Origin: Paracoccaceae bacterium
GTDB taxonomy: Bacteria > Pseudomonadota > Alphaproteobacteria > Rhodobacterales > Rhodobacteraceae
NCBI GenBank assembly: GCA_021767525.1
Contig: JAASTF010000100.1
Coordinates: 1-9,817 of the forward strand
Length of the DNA stretch: 9,817 nt
Direction: 5' to 3'
The position numbers were made by a program, and so were the translations under genes. The notes beneath the pieces were generated by a model that saw only the letters and a program-made list of their open reading frames with translations, was not told where the DNA came from and ran no database searches. This document shows positions 1-7,064 of this stretch, piece after piece (the stretch's first letter is position 1; every line of letters begins with the position of its first letter).

Positions 1-607
1 CGATGCCGCCTTCGCCGAGATCGAGGCGAAATGGGGCAAGCTCGATTTCCTGGTCCACGCCATCGGCTTTTCCGACAAGTCCGAACTGCGCGGCCGCTAT
101 GTCGACACCAGCCGCGACAATTTCCTGATGACGATGGATATCAGCTGCTACAGCTTCACCGCCGTCATGCAGCGCGCCGAAAAACTGATGACCGAGGGCG
201 GCAGCGCGCTCACGCTCACCTATTACGGGGCCGAGCAGGTGATGCCGCATTATAACGTCATGGGCGTGGCCAAGGCCGCGCTTGAGGCGTCGGTGAAATA
301 CCTGGCCGAGGATCTGGGCAAGGACGGCATCCGCGTCAACGCGATCAGCGCGGGGCCGATCAAGACCCTGGCCGCCAGCGGCATCGGCGATTTCCGCTAT
401 ATCCTGAAATGGAACGAGCTCAACTCGCCCCTGCGCCGCAATGTCACCATCGACGATGTGGGCAAATCGGCGCTTTACCTTCTGTCCGAACTGGGCAGCG
501 GCGTGACCGGCGAAAACCTGCATGTCGATGCGGGCTATCACGTGGTCGGCATGAAGGCGGTGGATGCGCCCGACATCGACGCCGTGACCGGCCGAAAAGA
601 CGCCTGA
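1..607 (+). CDS. fabI: Enoyl-[acyl-carrier-protein] reductase FabI, NADH-dependent (5' end missing)
   Basis: FabI carries out the last reduction of each fatty-acid elongation cycle, converting trans-2-enoyl-ACP to acyl-ACP with NAD(P)H in the cytoplasm. It belongs to the short-chain dehydrogenase superfamily and is the target of triclosan-type inhibitors. The window opens inside the gene; the reading frame is open from base 2 and about 201 C-terminal residues are visible, against about 260-275 for the family, so the N-terminal nucleotide-binding glycine motif lies upstream. The visible part has the FabI-type active site: a Tyr at bases 221-223 (equivalent to E. coli Tyr146), then Tyr-x6-Lys with the Tyr at 251-253 and the Lys at 272-274, inside HYNVMGVAK. 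These are followed by VNAISAGPIKTLAASGI, typical of FabI rather than FabG, and by a C-terminal HVDAGYH block. The stop TGA is at 605-607 and the next gene begins 5 bases later, suggesting one transcript. Assignment is strong; the specific isozyme (fabI1 or fabI2) cannot be told. Confidence 0.96.
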   Translation, partial: DAAFAEIEAKWGKLDFLVHAIGFSDKSELRGRYVDTSRDNFLMTMDISCYSFTAVMQRAEKLMTEGGSALTLTYYGAEQVMPHYNVMGVAKAALEASVKYLAEDLGKDGIRVNAISAGPIKTLAASGIGDFRYILKWNELNSPLRRNVTIDDVGKSALYLLSELGSGVTGENLHVDAGYHVVGMKAVDAPDIDAVTGRKDA

Positions 608-612
608 CCGGC

Positions 613-1209
613 ATGGAGGCCGCGTCCCTCATCGCGTTCAATATCGCCATCCTGGGCGCGCTCGCCTCGCCCGGGCCGGCCTTTATCGCGATGATGCGGA
701 CGGCCTTTGCCCATGGCCGCGCCGCCGCGCTGCGCTGTGGGCTGGGCCTGGCCTGCGCCGCCGTTTGCTGGACGGCGCTGGCGCTTGCGGGCATGTCGGC
801 GATTTTCGCGCTGGTGCCCTGGGCCTATGCCGCGCTCAAGCTGCTGGGCGCGGCTTACCTGATCTGGCTGGCGGTCGCCATGTGGCGCGGGGCCCATCGC
901 CCTGTCACGCAGGACGCGCCGCGCGGCCTGTCGGGGTTTCGGCTGGGCCTGGTCACGAATTTCGCCAACCCCAAGGCCGTGTTCTTCATCGCCGCCATTT
1001 TTGCCACCGTCTTTCCGACCATGCCGCGCGGGGCCGATGCCGCGCTGATCGTGGCGAACCACCTAACGCTTGAAACGCTCTGGTATACCGCCGCCGCCCT
1101 GATCTTCAGCACCGCACCGGCCCGCGCCTTTTACATGCGGCTCAAGGCGCGGATCGACCGTATCGCCGCCGCCATGCTGGGTATCCTGGCCCTGCGCGTG
1201 GCCAGCTGA
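613..1209 (+). CDS. LysE/RhtB-family exporter (first of a tandem pair)
   Basis: A 198-residue, very hydrophobic inner-membrane protein with about six predicted membrane segments. It has the family's N-terminal ASPGPAF motif near residues 17-23 and a mid-protein NPKAVFF motif in the fourth hydrophobic segment. LysE/RhtB proteins export amino acids or small derivatives using the proton gradient; the substrate here cannot be read from sequence. The ATG at 613 gives a normal family length (about 200-210). The reading frame runs open much further upstream, but that part overlaps fabI and is not hydrophobic or exporter-like. There is no good Shine-Dalgarno sequence, only a weak purine run at 594-600 inside fabI, so translation is probably coupled to fabI, which ends 5 bases before. 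The next gene is a clear paralogue. Family assignment is firm; function is general only. Confidence 0.92.
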   Translation: MEAASLIAFNIAILGALASPGPAFIAMMRTAFAHGRAAALRCGLGLACAAVCWTALALAGMSAIFALVPWAYAALKLLGAAYLIWLAVAMWRGAHRPVTQDAPRGLSGFRLGLVTNFANPKAVFFIAAIFATVFPTMPRGADAALIVANHLTLETLWYTAAALIFSTAPARAFYMRLKARIDRIAAAMLGILALRVAS

Positions 1210-1225
1210 CCAAGGAACGGATCGC

Positions 1226-1837
1226 ATGGACACCGGCCAATTGATCGCCTTCAACCTGGTGCTTCTGGCCTCGATGGCGTCGCCCGGCCCGGCGCTATTG
1301 CTGGCGTTGAAAACCACGCTGGCCTCGGGGCGGCTTGCCGGGATCGCGACGGGCATGGGCCTTGGCACGATGGCCGCGATCTGGACGGGCATGGGCCTTT
1401 TGGGCCTCGACGTGGTGTTTGCCCTCTTTCCCTGGGCCTATGTCATCCTGAAAACCGGCGGCGCGCTTTATCTGCTTTATATCGCCTGGGGCATGTGGCG
1501 CGATGCGCGCCAGCCCGTTCACGCGCCAGCGCAGGATGCCCCGCGCCTGCGCCGGGCGTATGCCACCGGGTTTCTGGTGAATGTCGGCAATCCGAAATCC
1601 GTGCTGTTTGCCGCCTCGGTGCTGGTGGTGATCTTTCCGCCCGATATGGGGCTGGCCGCCAAGGGGCTGATCGTTCTGAACCACCTTTTGGTCGAATGGG
1701 TGGTCTACACCCTCTTTGCCCTGGCCTTGTCCACCGCACCGGCCCGCGCCGCGTATCTGCGGATGAAACCCGCCATCGACCGCGCCGCCGCGCTTGTGCT
1801 GGGCGCTTTGGGCCTGCGCCTGCTAGTCTCGAAATAA
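1226..1837 (+). CDS. LysE/RhtB-family exporter (second of a tandem pair)
   Basis: A 203-residue inner-membrane protein with about six hydrophobic segments. It shares with its upstream neighbour the start (LIAFN, then ASPGPA), the central block FAL-x-PWAY-xx-LK-xx-GA, and a C-terminal STAPARA-x-Y block followed by Lys and Ile-Asp-Arg. These shared blocks in the same order show the two genes arose by tandem duplication. The family motif NPKSVLF replaces NPKAVFF. The ATG at 1226 is supported by AAGGAA at 1212-1217, 8 bases upstream, and lies 16 bases after the previous stop. Likely a proton-driven exporter of amino acids or related small molecules. The pair could form a hetero-oligomer or have split substrates; nothing in the sequence decides this. 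Confidence 0.92.
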   Translation: MDTGQLIAFNLVLLASMASPGPALLLALKTTLASGRLAGIATGMGLGTMAAIWTGMGLLGLDVVFALFPWAYVILKTGGALYLLYIAWGMWRDARQPVHAPAQDAPRLRRAYATGFLVNVGNPKSVLFAASVLVVIFPPDMGLAAKGLIVLNHLLVEWVVYTLFALALSTAPARAAYLRMKPAIDRAAALVLGALGLRLLVSK

Positions 1838-1851
1838 CGAAGGAGCCTGCC

Positions 1852-2370
1852 ATGACCGACCGTCTTCCCCACGAAAAGGGCTTTCACGTCAGCTGGGACC
1901 AGATCCACCGCGACAGCCGCGCACTGGCCTGGCGGCTGGACGGGCACGGGCCCGATGACGGCAACTGGCGCGCCATCGTCGCCATCACCCGCGGCGGCAT
2001 GGCGCCCGCGATGATCGTCGCGCGCGAGCTGGGGATTCGCACCGTCGACACGATCTCGGTCAAATCCTACCACTCGGGCGGCGGCAAAGAGGATGAACGC
2101 CGCGAGGCGCAGGTGCTGAACAAGCCCGACCCCGAGCTGATGAGCGACGGCACCGGCATCCTGATCGTCGACGACCTGGTGGACAGCGGCAAGACGCTGG
2201 AACTGGTGCGCCAGATGTATCCCAAGGCGCATTTCGCCTGCGTCTATGCCAAGCCCGAGGGCGAGAAACAGGCCGACACCTTCATCACCACGGTCAGCCA
2301 GGACACCTGGATTTTCTTCCCCTGGGACATGGCGCTGCAATATGTCGAACCCTACCGCGGCAAGGACTAG
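1852..2370 (+). CDS. gpt: Xanthine(-guanine) phosphoribosyltransferase
   Basis: This enzyme salvages xanthine and guanine by joining them to PRPP, giving XMP or GMP and pyrophosphate in the cytoplasm. The product is 172 residues, slightly longer than E. coli Gpt (152) because of extra residues at the N terminus, in a loop near residues 80-90 and at the end. It shows the type I phosphoribosyltransferase PRPP-binding motif ILIVDDLVDSGKT at about residues 103-115, a TRGGMAP phosphate loop near residue 45, MYPKAHF as in E. coli Gpt, and the C-terminal QDTW...PWD segment that stacks on the purine in the E. coli enzyme. The ATG at 1852 has an AAGGAG ribosome site at 1840-1845, the best in the window. 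It follows the second exporter by 14 bases and probably belongs to the same transcript. No purine riboswitch or obvious PurR site is visible upstream. Confidence 0.95.
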   Translation: MTDRLPHEKGFHVSWDQIHRDSRALAWRLDGHGPDDGNWRAIVAITRGGMAPAMIVARELGIRTVDTISVKSYHSGGGKEDERREAQVLNKPDPELMSDGTGILIVDDLVDSGKTLELVRQMYPKAHFACVYAKPEGEKQADTFITTVSQDTWIFFPWDMALQYVEPYRGKD

Positions 2371-2387
2371 GGCGCTGCCTCGTCATA

Positions 2388-2425
2388 TGCATGGGATGTG
2401 CATGGGTTGTGCATGTCTTGTGACA
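2388..2425 (+). repeat. Three 11-bp tandem direct repeats in the gpt-aminotransferase gap
   Basis: Three consecutive units lie at 2388-2398 (TGCATGGGATG), 2399-2409 (TGCATGGGTTG) and 2410-2420 (TGCATGTCTTG), followed by TGACA at 2421-2425, which resembles the start of a decayed fourth copy. Every unit begins with TGCATG and ends with TG, so the period is exactly 11 bp, about one helical turn. The array sits 18-51 bases after the gpt stop and ends 22 bases before the aminotransferase start. The spacing would place a DNA-binding protein on one face of the helix, so this could be an operator for the downstream gene. No known regulator motif is recognised, and no clear -35/-10 pair was found beside it. 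Confidence 0.55.
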
Positions 2426-2447
2426 CCCGGATTTCGATAGGTTCCCG

Positions 2448-3623
2448 ATGGCCCGCACCCGCACCGCCGCCACATTCGCCTCGCCCGTGATGCAGGCCAG
2501 CCGCTGGCTGGCCGGCGTGTCGCTGCCGCCCGACCGGCCCCTGATCAATGTCAGCCAAGCCGCCCCCGTCGATCCGCCCCCGGCCGCGCTGCGCGCCGAA
2601 ATGGCCCGCCTGGTGCAGGACGAGCCGGCCACCCATCTTTACGGCCCCGTTCTGGGCCTGCCCGCCCTGCGGGCCGAGGTGGCACAACAGTTCAGCGCCG
2701 CGTATGGCGGGGCGATTGGTGCGGAAAACGTCGCGATTACAGCGGGTTGCAACCAGGCCTTCTGCGCCGCCATCGCCGCTTTGACGGCTGAGGGCGACGA
2801 GCTCATCCTACCGGTGCCGTGGTATTTCAATCACAAGATGTGGCTTGATATGGCGGGCGTCCACGCGGTGCCCCTGCCCTGCGGCCCGGAAATGCTGCCC
2901 GATCCCGACCACGCCGCCCGGCTTATCACGCCGCGCACTCGGGCAATCGTCCTGGTGACGCCCAACAATCCCTGCGGCGTCGAATACCCCGCCGATCTGG
3001 TGGCCGGTTTCGCCGCACTGGCGCGCCGGCACGGGATCACCCTGATCGTCGACGAAACCTACCGCGATTTCGACAGCCGCCCCGGCGCCCCCCACGATCT
3101 TTTCACCGATCCCGACTGGGCAGAAACACTGGTGCAATTGTATTCCTTTTCAAAGGCTTACCGCCTGACCGGGCATCGCACCGGGGCGATGATCGCGCAT
3201 CCCGACCTGTTGGCGCAGGTCGAAAAGTTCATGGACACCGTCATCATCTGCGCCCCCCAGCTGGGCCAGCGCGCGGCACTGTGGGGGATGCAGAACCTGG
3301 GCCAATGGCTGGCCGGCGAACGGGCCGAGATCCTTGACCGGCGCGCCGCGATCGAGGAAAACCTGCCGCGCCTCACCGACGCGGGCTGGCGACTGCTGGG
3401 CGTGGGCGCCTATTTCGCCTATGTCGAACATCCCCATGACATGCCCTCGGATAGCCTGGCGCAACATCTCGTGGCCCGGGCCGGCGTGCTGGCCCTGCCC
3501 GGCACCATGTTCATGCCCGAAGGCGACGCCGCGGGGGCGCGGCAGATGCGCATCGCCTTTGCCAATGTGGATCGCGCGGGGATTGCACAGCTCTTTGACC
3601 GGCTGGCCGACTTTCGCCCCTGA
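2448..3623 (+). CDS. PLP-dependent aminotransferase, class I/II (aspartate aminotransferase fold type I)
   Basis: A 391-residue cytoplasmic aminotransferase; the family moves an amino group between an amino acid and a 2-oxo acid. All key residues are visible: the PLP-pocket segment YGPVLGLPALR near residue 65; Asn174 in PNNPCG; Asp202 and Tyr205 in DETYRDF, which contact the pyridine ring; the Schiff-base Lys236 in SFSKAY; Arg244 in TGHRTG, which holds the cofactor phosphate; and Arg368 in MRIAF, the expected carboxylate-binding arginine. It therefore looks active. The N-terminal 30 residues are variable. The ATG at 2448 has only a weak AGG at 2439-2441 upstream, but the family length fits. 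The substrate is not determined; generic annotation would be aspartate/aromatic aminotransferase-like. It is 77 bases from gpt, a gap with a three-unit repeat, so it may be a separate transcription unit. Confidence 0.92.
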   Translation: MARTRTAATFASPVMQASRWLAGVSLPPDRPLINVSQAAPVDPPPAALRAEMARLVQDEPATHLYGPVLGLPALRAEVAQQFSAAYGGAIGAENVAITAGCNQAFCAAIAALTAEGDELILPVPWYFNHKMWLDMAGVHAVPLPCGPEMLPDPDHAARLITPRTRAIVLVTPNNPCGVEYPADLVAGFAALARRHGITLIVDETYRDFDSRPGAPHDLFTDPDWAETLVQLYSFSKAYRLTGHRTGAMIAHPDLLAQVEKFMDTVIICAPQLGQRAALWGMQNLGQWLAGERAEILDRRAAIEENLPRLTDAGWRLLGVGAYFAYVEHPHDMPSDSLAQHLVARAGVLALPGTMFMPEGDAAGARQMRIAFANVDRAGIAQLFDRLADFRP

Positions 3624-3631
3624 CGCACCGC

Positions 3632-3660
3632 TTGCGCGGCCCCCGCGCGCAGCGTAGACA
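3632..3660 (+). promoter_or_regulatory. Candidate sigma-70-type promoter for ppiD-trpE
   Basis: A -35-like TTGCGC (3632-3637) is separated by exactly 17 bases from a -10-like TAGACA (3655-3660), 26 bases before the ppiD ATG. TTG at -35 and TAGACA-like -10 sequences are common at housekeeping promoters in Rhodobacterales. A 6-bp GC-only hairpin (3634-3639 with 3643-3648, loop CCC) overlaps the -35 and spacer. No T-run follows it, so it is not a convincing terminator for the aminotransferase. Transcription would start near 3667 and give a short leader. Confidence 0.45.
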
Positions 3661-3686
3661 GTGCCAAACAAGATTGAGGGAGCGAC

Positions 3687-5531
3687 ATGGCGCGCGGCAG
3701 CAGCATTTCCAAAACGGCGGTCTGGATTCTTCTGGGCCTTCTGATCCTGGGCCTGGGCGGTTTCGGCGTCACCAACCTGTCGGGCGGCGTCAGCCCGGTC
3801 GGCTATGTCGGTGACGAGGAAATCCCGATCGACGAATACGCCCGCCAGCTGCAACAGGAAATCCGCGCCGTCGAGGCGCAGACCGGCGAACCGCTGCCTT
3901 TCCCGCAGGCGCAGGCGATGGGGCTGGACCGCGCCGTTCTGGGCCGCCTGATCACCACCACCGCGCTGGATCACGAGGCCGGCCAACTGGGCCTGTCGAT
4001 CGGTGACGACAACCTGGCCCGCCAGATCACGGAAATCCCCGCCTTCCAGGGCCCGGATGGCAGTTTCGACCGCGAGGCCTATCAATTCGCGCTGGACCGC
4101 GCCGGGCTGACCGAAAGCCGCTTCGAAGAACAGCTGCGCAAGGAAACCGCGCGCACGCTGCTTCAGGCGGCGTTGGTGCGTGGCACGCGGATGCCCGACA
4201 CCTTTGCCGACACCATCATGACCTATGCGGCCGAGCGGCGGAATTTCTCGTTCATCCGGCTGGACCAGGCCGATCTGGAAAACCCGCTGCCGATGCCCAC
4301 CGAGGACGAGCTGCGCAGCTATTACCAGGCCAATCTGCCCAGGTTTACCACGCCCGAAATGAAAACGATCACCTATGCCTGGCTGAGCCCGGAAATGGTG
4401 GTCGACCAGATCGACGTGCCCGAAGACCAGCTGCGCGCCGAATATGAAAAGCGCGCCGCCGAATACAACACCCCCGAACGTCGCCTGGTCGAACGGCTGG
4501 CCTTTTCCGATGCCGCGGCCGCCGAGGCCGCAAAGGCCAGCGTCGAGGCGGGCGAAACCAGCTTCGAGGCGCTGGTGCAAGAGCGCGGGCTGGACCTGGC
4601 CGACGTGGATATGGGCGACGTGACCCGCGGCGCGCTGTCGGGCGCGGCAGACGCCGTGTTCGGTGCCGAGGTGGGCGCCGTGGTCGGCCCCTTCGACAGC
4701 AGCCTGGGCCCGGTTCTCTACCGCGTCAACGGCGTGCTGGAGGCGCAGGAAACGCCGTTTGAAGAGGTCGAGGCCGAGTTGCGCGACGACCTGGCGATGG
4801 ACCGTGCCCGCCGTCTGATCGAATCCCGCCTGACCGAGATCGACGGCCTGCTGGCCGGCGGCGCCACCCTGGAAGAGTTGGAAGCCGAGGCCGGGATGGA
4901 GGTCAAGCAGATCGACTGGTTCCGCGAAAGCGGCGTTGGCCCGGCGAATTACGAAAGCTTCCGCCAGGCCGCGCAGGCCGTCACCACCGAGGATTTCCCC
5001 CAGATCGAAGAGATGGAAGATGGCGGCATCTTCGCGCTGCGCCTTGACGGCATCGTCGAGCCCCGCGTGCAACCGTTCGAGGATGTGCGCTCGAGCGTGC
5101 TGGCCGGCTGGCAATCGGCCGAAACCGATCGTCGCCTGACCGAACAGGCCCAGGCGCTGATCCCGCAGCTGTCCGAGGGCCGGGCCATGACCTCGCTGGG
5201 TTACGACGTGCGCGAAGAGCAAGAGATCACCCGCGGCGCCTTCATCATGGGCACGCCGCCGAATTTCCTGGACCAGGTGTTCCGGATGGAGCCCGGCGAG
5301 CTGCGCGTCATCGGCGGGCTAGGTGCGGTGTACCTGGTGCGTCTGGACGATATCCTGCCGCCCGACATGGACACGCCCGAGGTTGCCGCCCTGCAACAGC
5401 AGATCGCCGAGCAGGCGCGCCAGGGCCTGGCGCAGGACCTGTTCCAGGCCTATGCAACCGACATCCAGTCGCGCGCGGGCCTTCAACTGGACCAGGCCGC
5501 GCTGAACGCGGTGCACGCCAATTTCCAGTAA
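3687..5531 (+). CDS. ppiD: PpiD/SurA-type membrane-anchored periplasmic folding factor (parvulin family)
   Basis: A 614-residue protein with the layout of PpiD (E. coli PpiD is 623): a short basic cytoplasmic start, one hydrophobic anchor at about residues 11-28, then a long periplasmic part. The N-terminal chaperone region resembles SurA_N (about residues 30-200). A parvulin-like domain lies at about 250-350, and a helical C-terminal region follows. PpiD binds proteins emerging from the Sec translocon and helps outer-membrane proteins fold. The parvulin segment is degenerate: where active parvulins have GGDLG, this one reads DMGDV, and the usual catalytic residues are not evident, so it is probably a chaperone rather than an isomerase, as shown for E. 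coli PpiD. The ATG at 3687 follows GAGGGAG at 3674-3680. trpE begins 24 bases after the stop, so the two genes are likely co-transcribed from the candidate promoter at 3632-3660. Confidence 0.88.
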   Translation: MARGSSISKTAVWILLGLLILGLGGFGVTNLSGGVSPVGYVGDEEIPIDEYARQLQQEIRAVEAQTGEPLPFPQAQAMGLDRAVLGRLITTTALDHEAGQLGLSIGDDNLARQITEIPAFQGPDGSFDREAYQFALDRAGLTESRFEEQLRKETARTLLQAALVRGTRMPDTFADTIMTYAAERRNFSFIRLDQADLENPLPMPTEDELRSYYQANLPRFTTPEMKTITYAWLSPEMVVDQIDVPEDQLRAEYEKRAAEYNTPERRLVERLAFSDAAAAEAAKASVEAGETSFEALVQERGLDLADVDMGDVTRGALSGAADAVFGAEVGAVVGPFDSSLGPVLYRVNGVLEAQETPFEEVEAELRDDLAMDRARRLIESRLTEIDGLLAGGATLEELEAEAGMEVKQIDWFRESGVGPANYESFRQAAQAVTTEDFPQIEEMEDGGIFALRLDGIVEPRVQPFEDVRSSVLAGWQSAETDRRLTEQAQALIPQLSEGRAMTSLGYDVREEQEITRGAFIMGTPPNFLDQVFRMEPGELRVIGGLGAVYLVRLDDILPPDMDTPEVAALQQQIAEQARQGLAQDLFQAYATDIQSRAGLQLDQAALNAVHANFQ

Positions 5532-5555
5532 ATCCAGCCGCAAGGATCGCCACCC

Positions 5556-7064
5556 GTGGAGCTGACCCCCGCTTTCGACAGTTTTGCCCGCGCCTATGAC
5601 GCAGGTCACAACCAGCTGGTCTATGCCCGCCTGGCCGCCGACCTGGACACGCCGGTTTCGCTGATGCTGAAACTGTCCGGCGCGGCCAAGGATGCCTTCA
5701 TGCTGGAATCGGTCACGGGCGGCGAGGTGCGCGGGCGCTATTCGATCATCGGGCTAAAGCCCGACCTGGTCTGGCGTTGCCGGGGCGAGCAAAGCCAGCT
5801 GAACCGCCACGCGCGGTTCGATCCCGACGCGTTCGAGGACCAGCCGGGCAACCCCCTCGACAACCTGCGCGCGCTGATCGCCGAGTCGCGCATCGACATG
5901 CCCGACGACCTGCCGCAAGCGGCGGCGGGGCTGTTCGGCTACCTGGGCTATGACATGATCCGGCTGGTGGAACGCCTGCCCGATGTGAACCCCGATCCGC
6001 TGGACCTGCCCGATGCGCTGATGCTGCGCCCGACGGTCGTGGCCGTGCTGGACGGGGTCAAGGGCGAGGTCACGGTTGTCAGCCCCGCCTGGGTCAGCGA
6101 TGGCCAATCCGCGCGCGCAGCGTATGCCCAGGCCGCCGAGCGGGTGATGGACGCGCTGCGCGACCTGGAACGCGCCCTGCCCCAGGCCACCCGCGAAATG
6201 GGCGAGGCGCAGGATGCCGGCGCGCCGGTGTCGAACTTTACCGAAGACGGCTATATGCAGGCGGTCGAGCGCGCCAAGGAATATATCCGCGCGGGCGACA
6301 TCTTTCAGGTGGTGCCCAGCCAGCGTTGGGCACAGGAATTTCCGCTGCCGCCCTTCACGCTGTATCGCAGCTTGCGGCGCACCAACCCGTCGCCCTTCAT
6401 GTTCTATTTCAACTTCGGCGGTTTCCAGGTGATCGGCGCCAGCCCCGAAATCCTGGTGCGTGTCTTTGGCCGCGAGGTGACGATCCGGCCGATCGCCGGC
6501 ACCCGCCCCCGCGGCGCCACGCCGGAACAGGATCGCGCGCTCGAGGCCGAATTGCTGGCCGACCAAAAGGAGCTGGCCGAGCACCTGATGCTGCTGGACC
6601 TGGGCCGCAACGATGTGGGCCGCGTGGCCAAGATCGGCACCGTGCGCCCGACCGAGAAATTCATCATCGAACGCTACAGCCACGTGATGCACATCGTGTC
6701 GAACGTCGTCGGAGAGCTGGACGAGGGCAAGGATGCGCTGGATGCGTTCTTTGCCGGGATGCCCGCCGGCACCGTGTCGGGCGCGCCCAAGGTCCGCGCG
6801 ATGGAGATCATCGACGAGCTGGAACCCGAAAAGCGTGGCGTCTATGGCGGCGGCGTGGGCTATTTCAGTGCGGGCGGCGACATGGACATGTGCATCGCCC
6901 TGCGCACCGCTATCGTCAAGGACAAGACCCTGTATATCCAGGCCGGTGGCGGCGTCGTCTATGACAGCGACCCGCAGGCCGAATATCAGGAAACCGTCCA
7001 CAAATCGAACGCCATCCGCCGCGCGGCAGCCGATGCGCACCGGTTCACCGGCTCGGGCAATTGA
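5556..7064 (+). CDS. trpE: Anthranilate synthase component I
   Basis: TrpE, with the glutaminase TrpG, converts chorismate and glutamine (or ammonia) to anthranilate, the committed step of tryptophan synthesis, in the cytoplasm. The 502-residue length is normal. Visible landmarks are LESVTGG at about residues 50-56 (the region that binds feedback tryptophan), PIAGTRPRG from 312, LLDLGRNDVGRVAK from 346, the PAGTVSGAPK active-site loop at 403-412, and QAGGGVVYDSDP at 462-473. The complete chorismate-binding domain and the N-terminal regulatory motif imply an active, tryptophan-sensitive enzyme. Translation starts with GTG at 5556, preceded by AAGGA at 5542-5546. No leader peptide, terminator pair or TRAP-like site exists in the 24-base gap after ppiD, so control is probably allosteric plus whatever drives ppiD. 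trpG does not follow. PabB and aminodeoxychorismate synthase are less likely given length and motifs. Confidence 0.96.
   Translation: MELTPAFDSFARAYDAGHNQLVYARLAADLDTPVSLMLKLSGAAKDAFMLESVTGGEVRGRYSIIGLKPDLVWRCRGEQSQLNRHARFDPDAFEDQPGNPLDNLRALIAESRIDMPDDLPQAAAGLFGYLGYDMIRLVERLPDVNPDPLDLPDALMLRPTVVAVLDGVKGEVTVVSPAWVSDGQSARAAYAQAAERVMDALRDLERALPQATREMGEAQDAGAPVSNFTEDGYMQAVERAKEYIRAGDIFQVVPSQRWAQEFPLPPFTLYRSLRRTNPSPFMFYFNFGGFQVIGASPEILVRVFGREVTIRPIAGTRPRGATPEQDRALEAELLADQKELAEHLMLLDLGRNDVGRVAKIGTVRPTEKFIIERYSHVMHIVSNVVGELDEGKDALDAFFAGMPAGTVSGAPKVRAMEIIDELEPEKRGVYGGGVGYFSAGGDMDMCIALRTAIVKDKTLYIQAGGGVVYDSDPQAEYQETVHKSNAIRRAAADAHRFTGSGN

Noticed and set aside
2246..2440. A 64-codon plus-strand frame over the gpt end and the 11-bp repeat.
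   Set aside because: It mostly overlaps gpt in another frame, and its Met/Cys/Gly-rich tail is just the repeat read as codons.
3634..3648. GC-only hairpin after the aminotransferase gene considered as its terminator.
   Set aside because: No T-tract follows, and it overlaps the candidate ppiD promoter, so a terminator role is not supported.
3150..5222. A 690-codon open frame on the minus strand opposite ppiD and the end of the aminotransferase gene.
   Set aside because: It is a by-product of strong G/C bias at third positions in the plus-strand genes. Its translation is rich in Gln, His, Gly and Arg repeats with no domain, and the opposing plus-strand genes have clear family matches.
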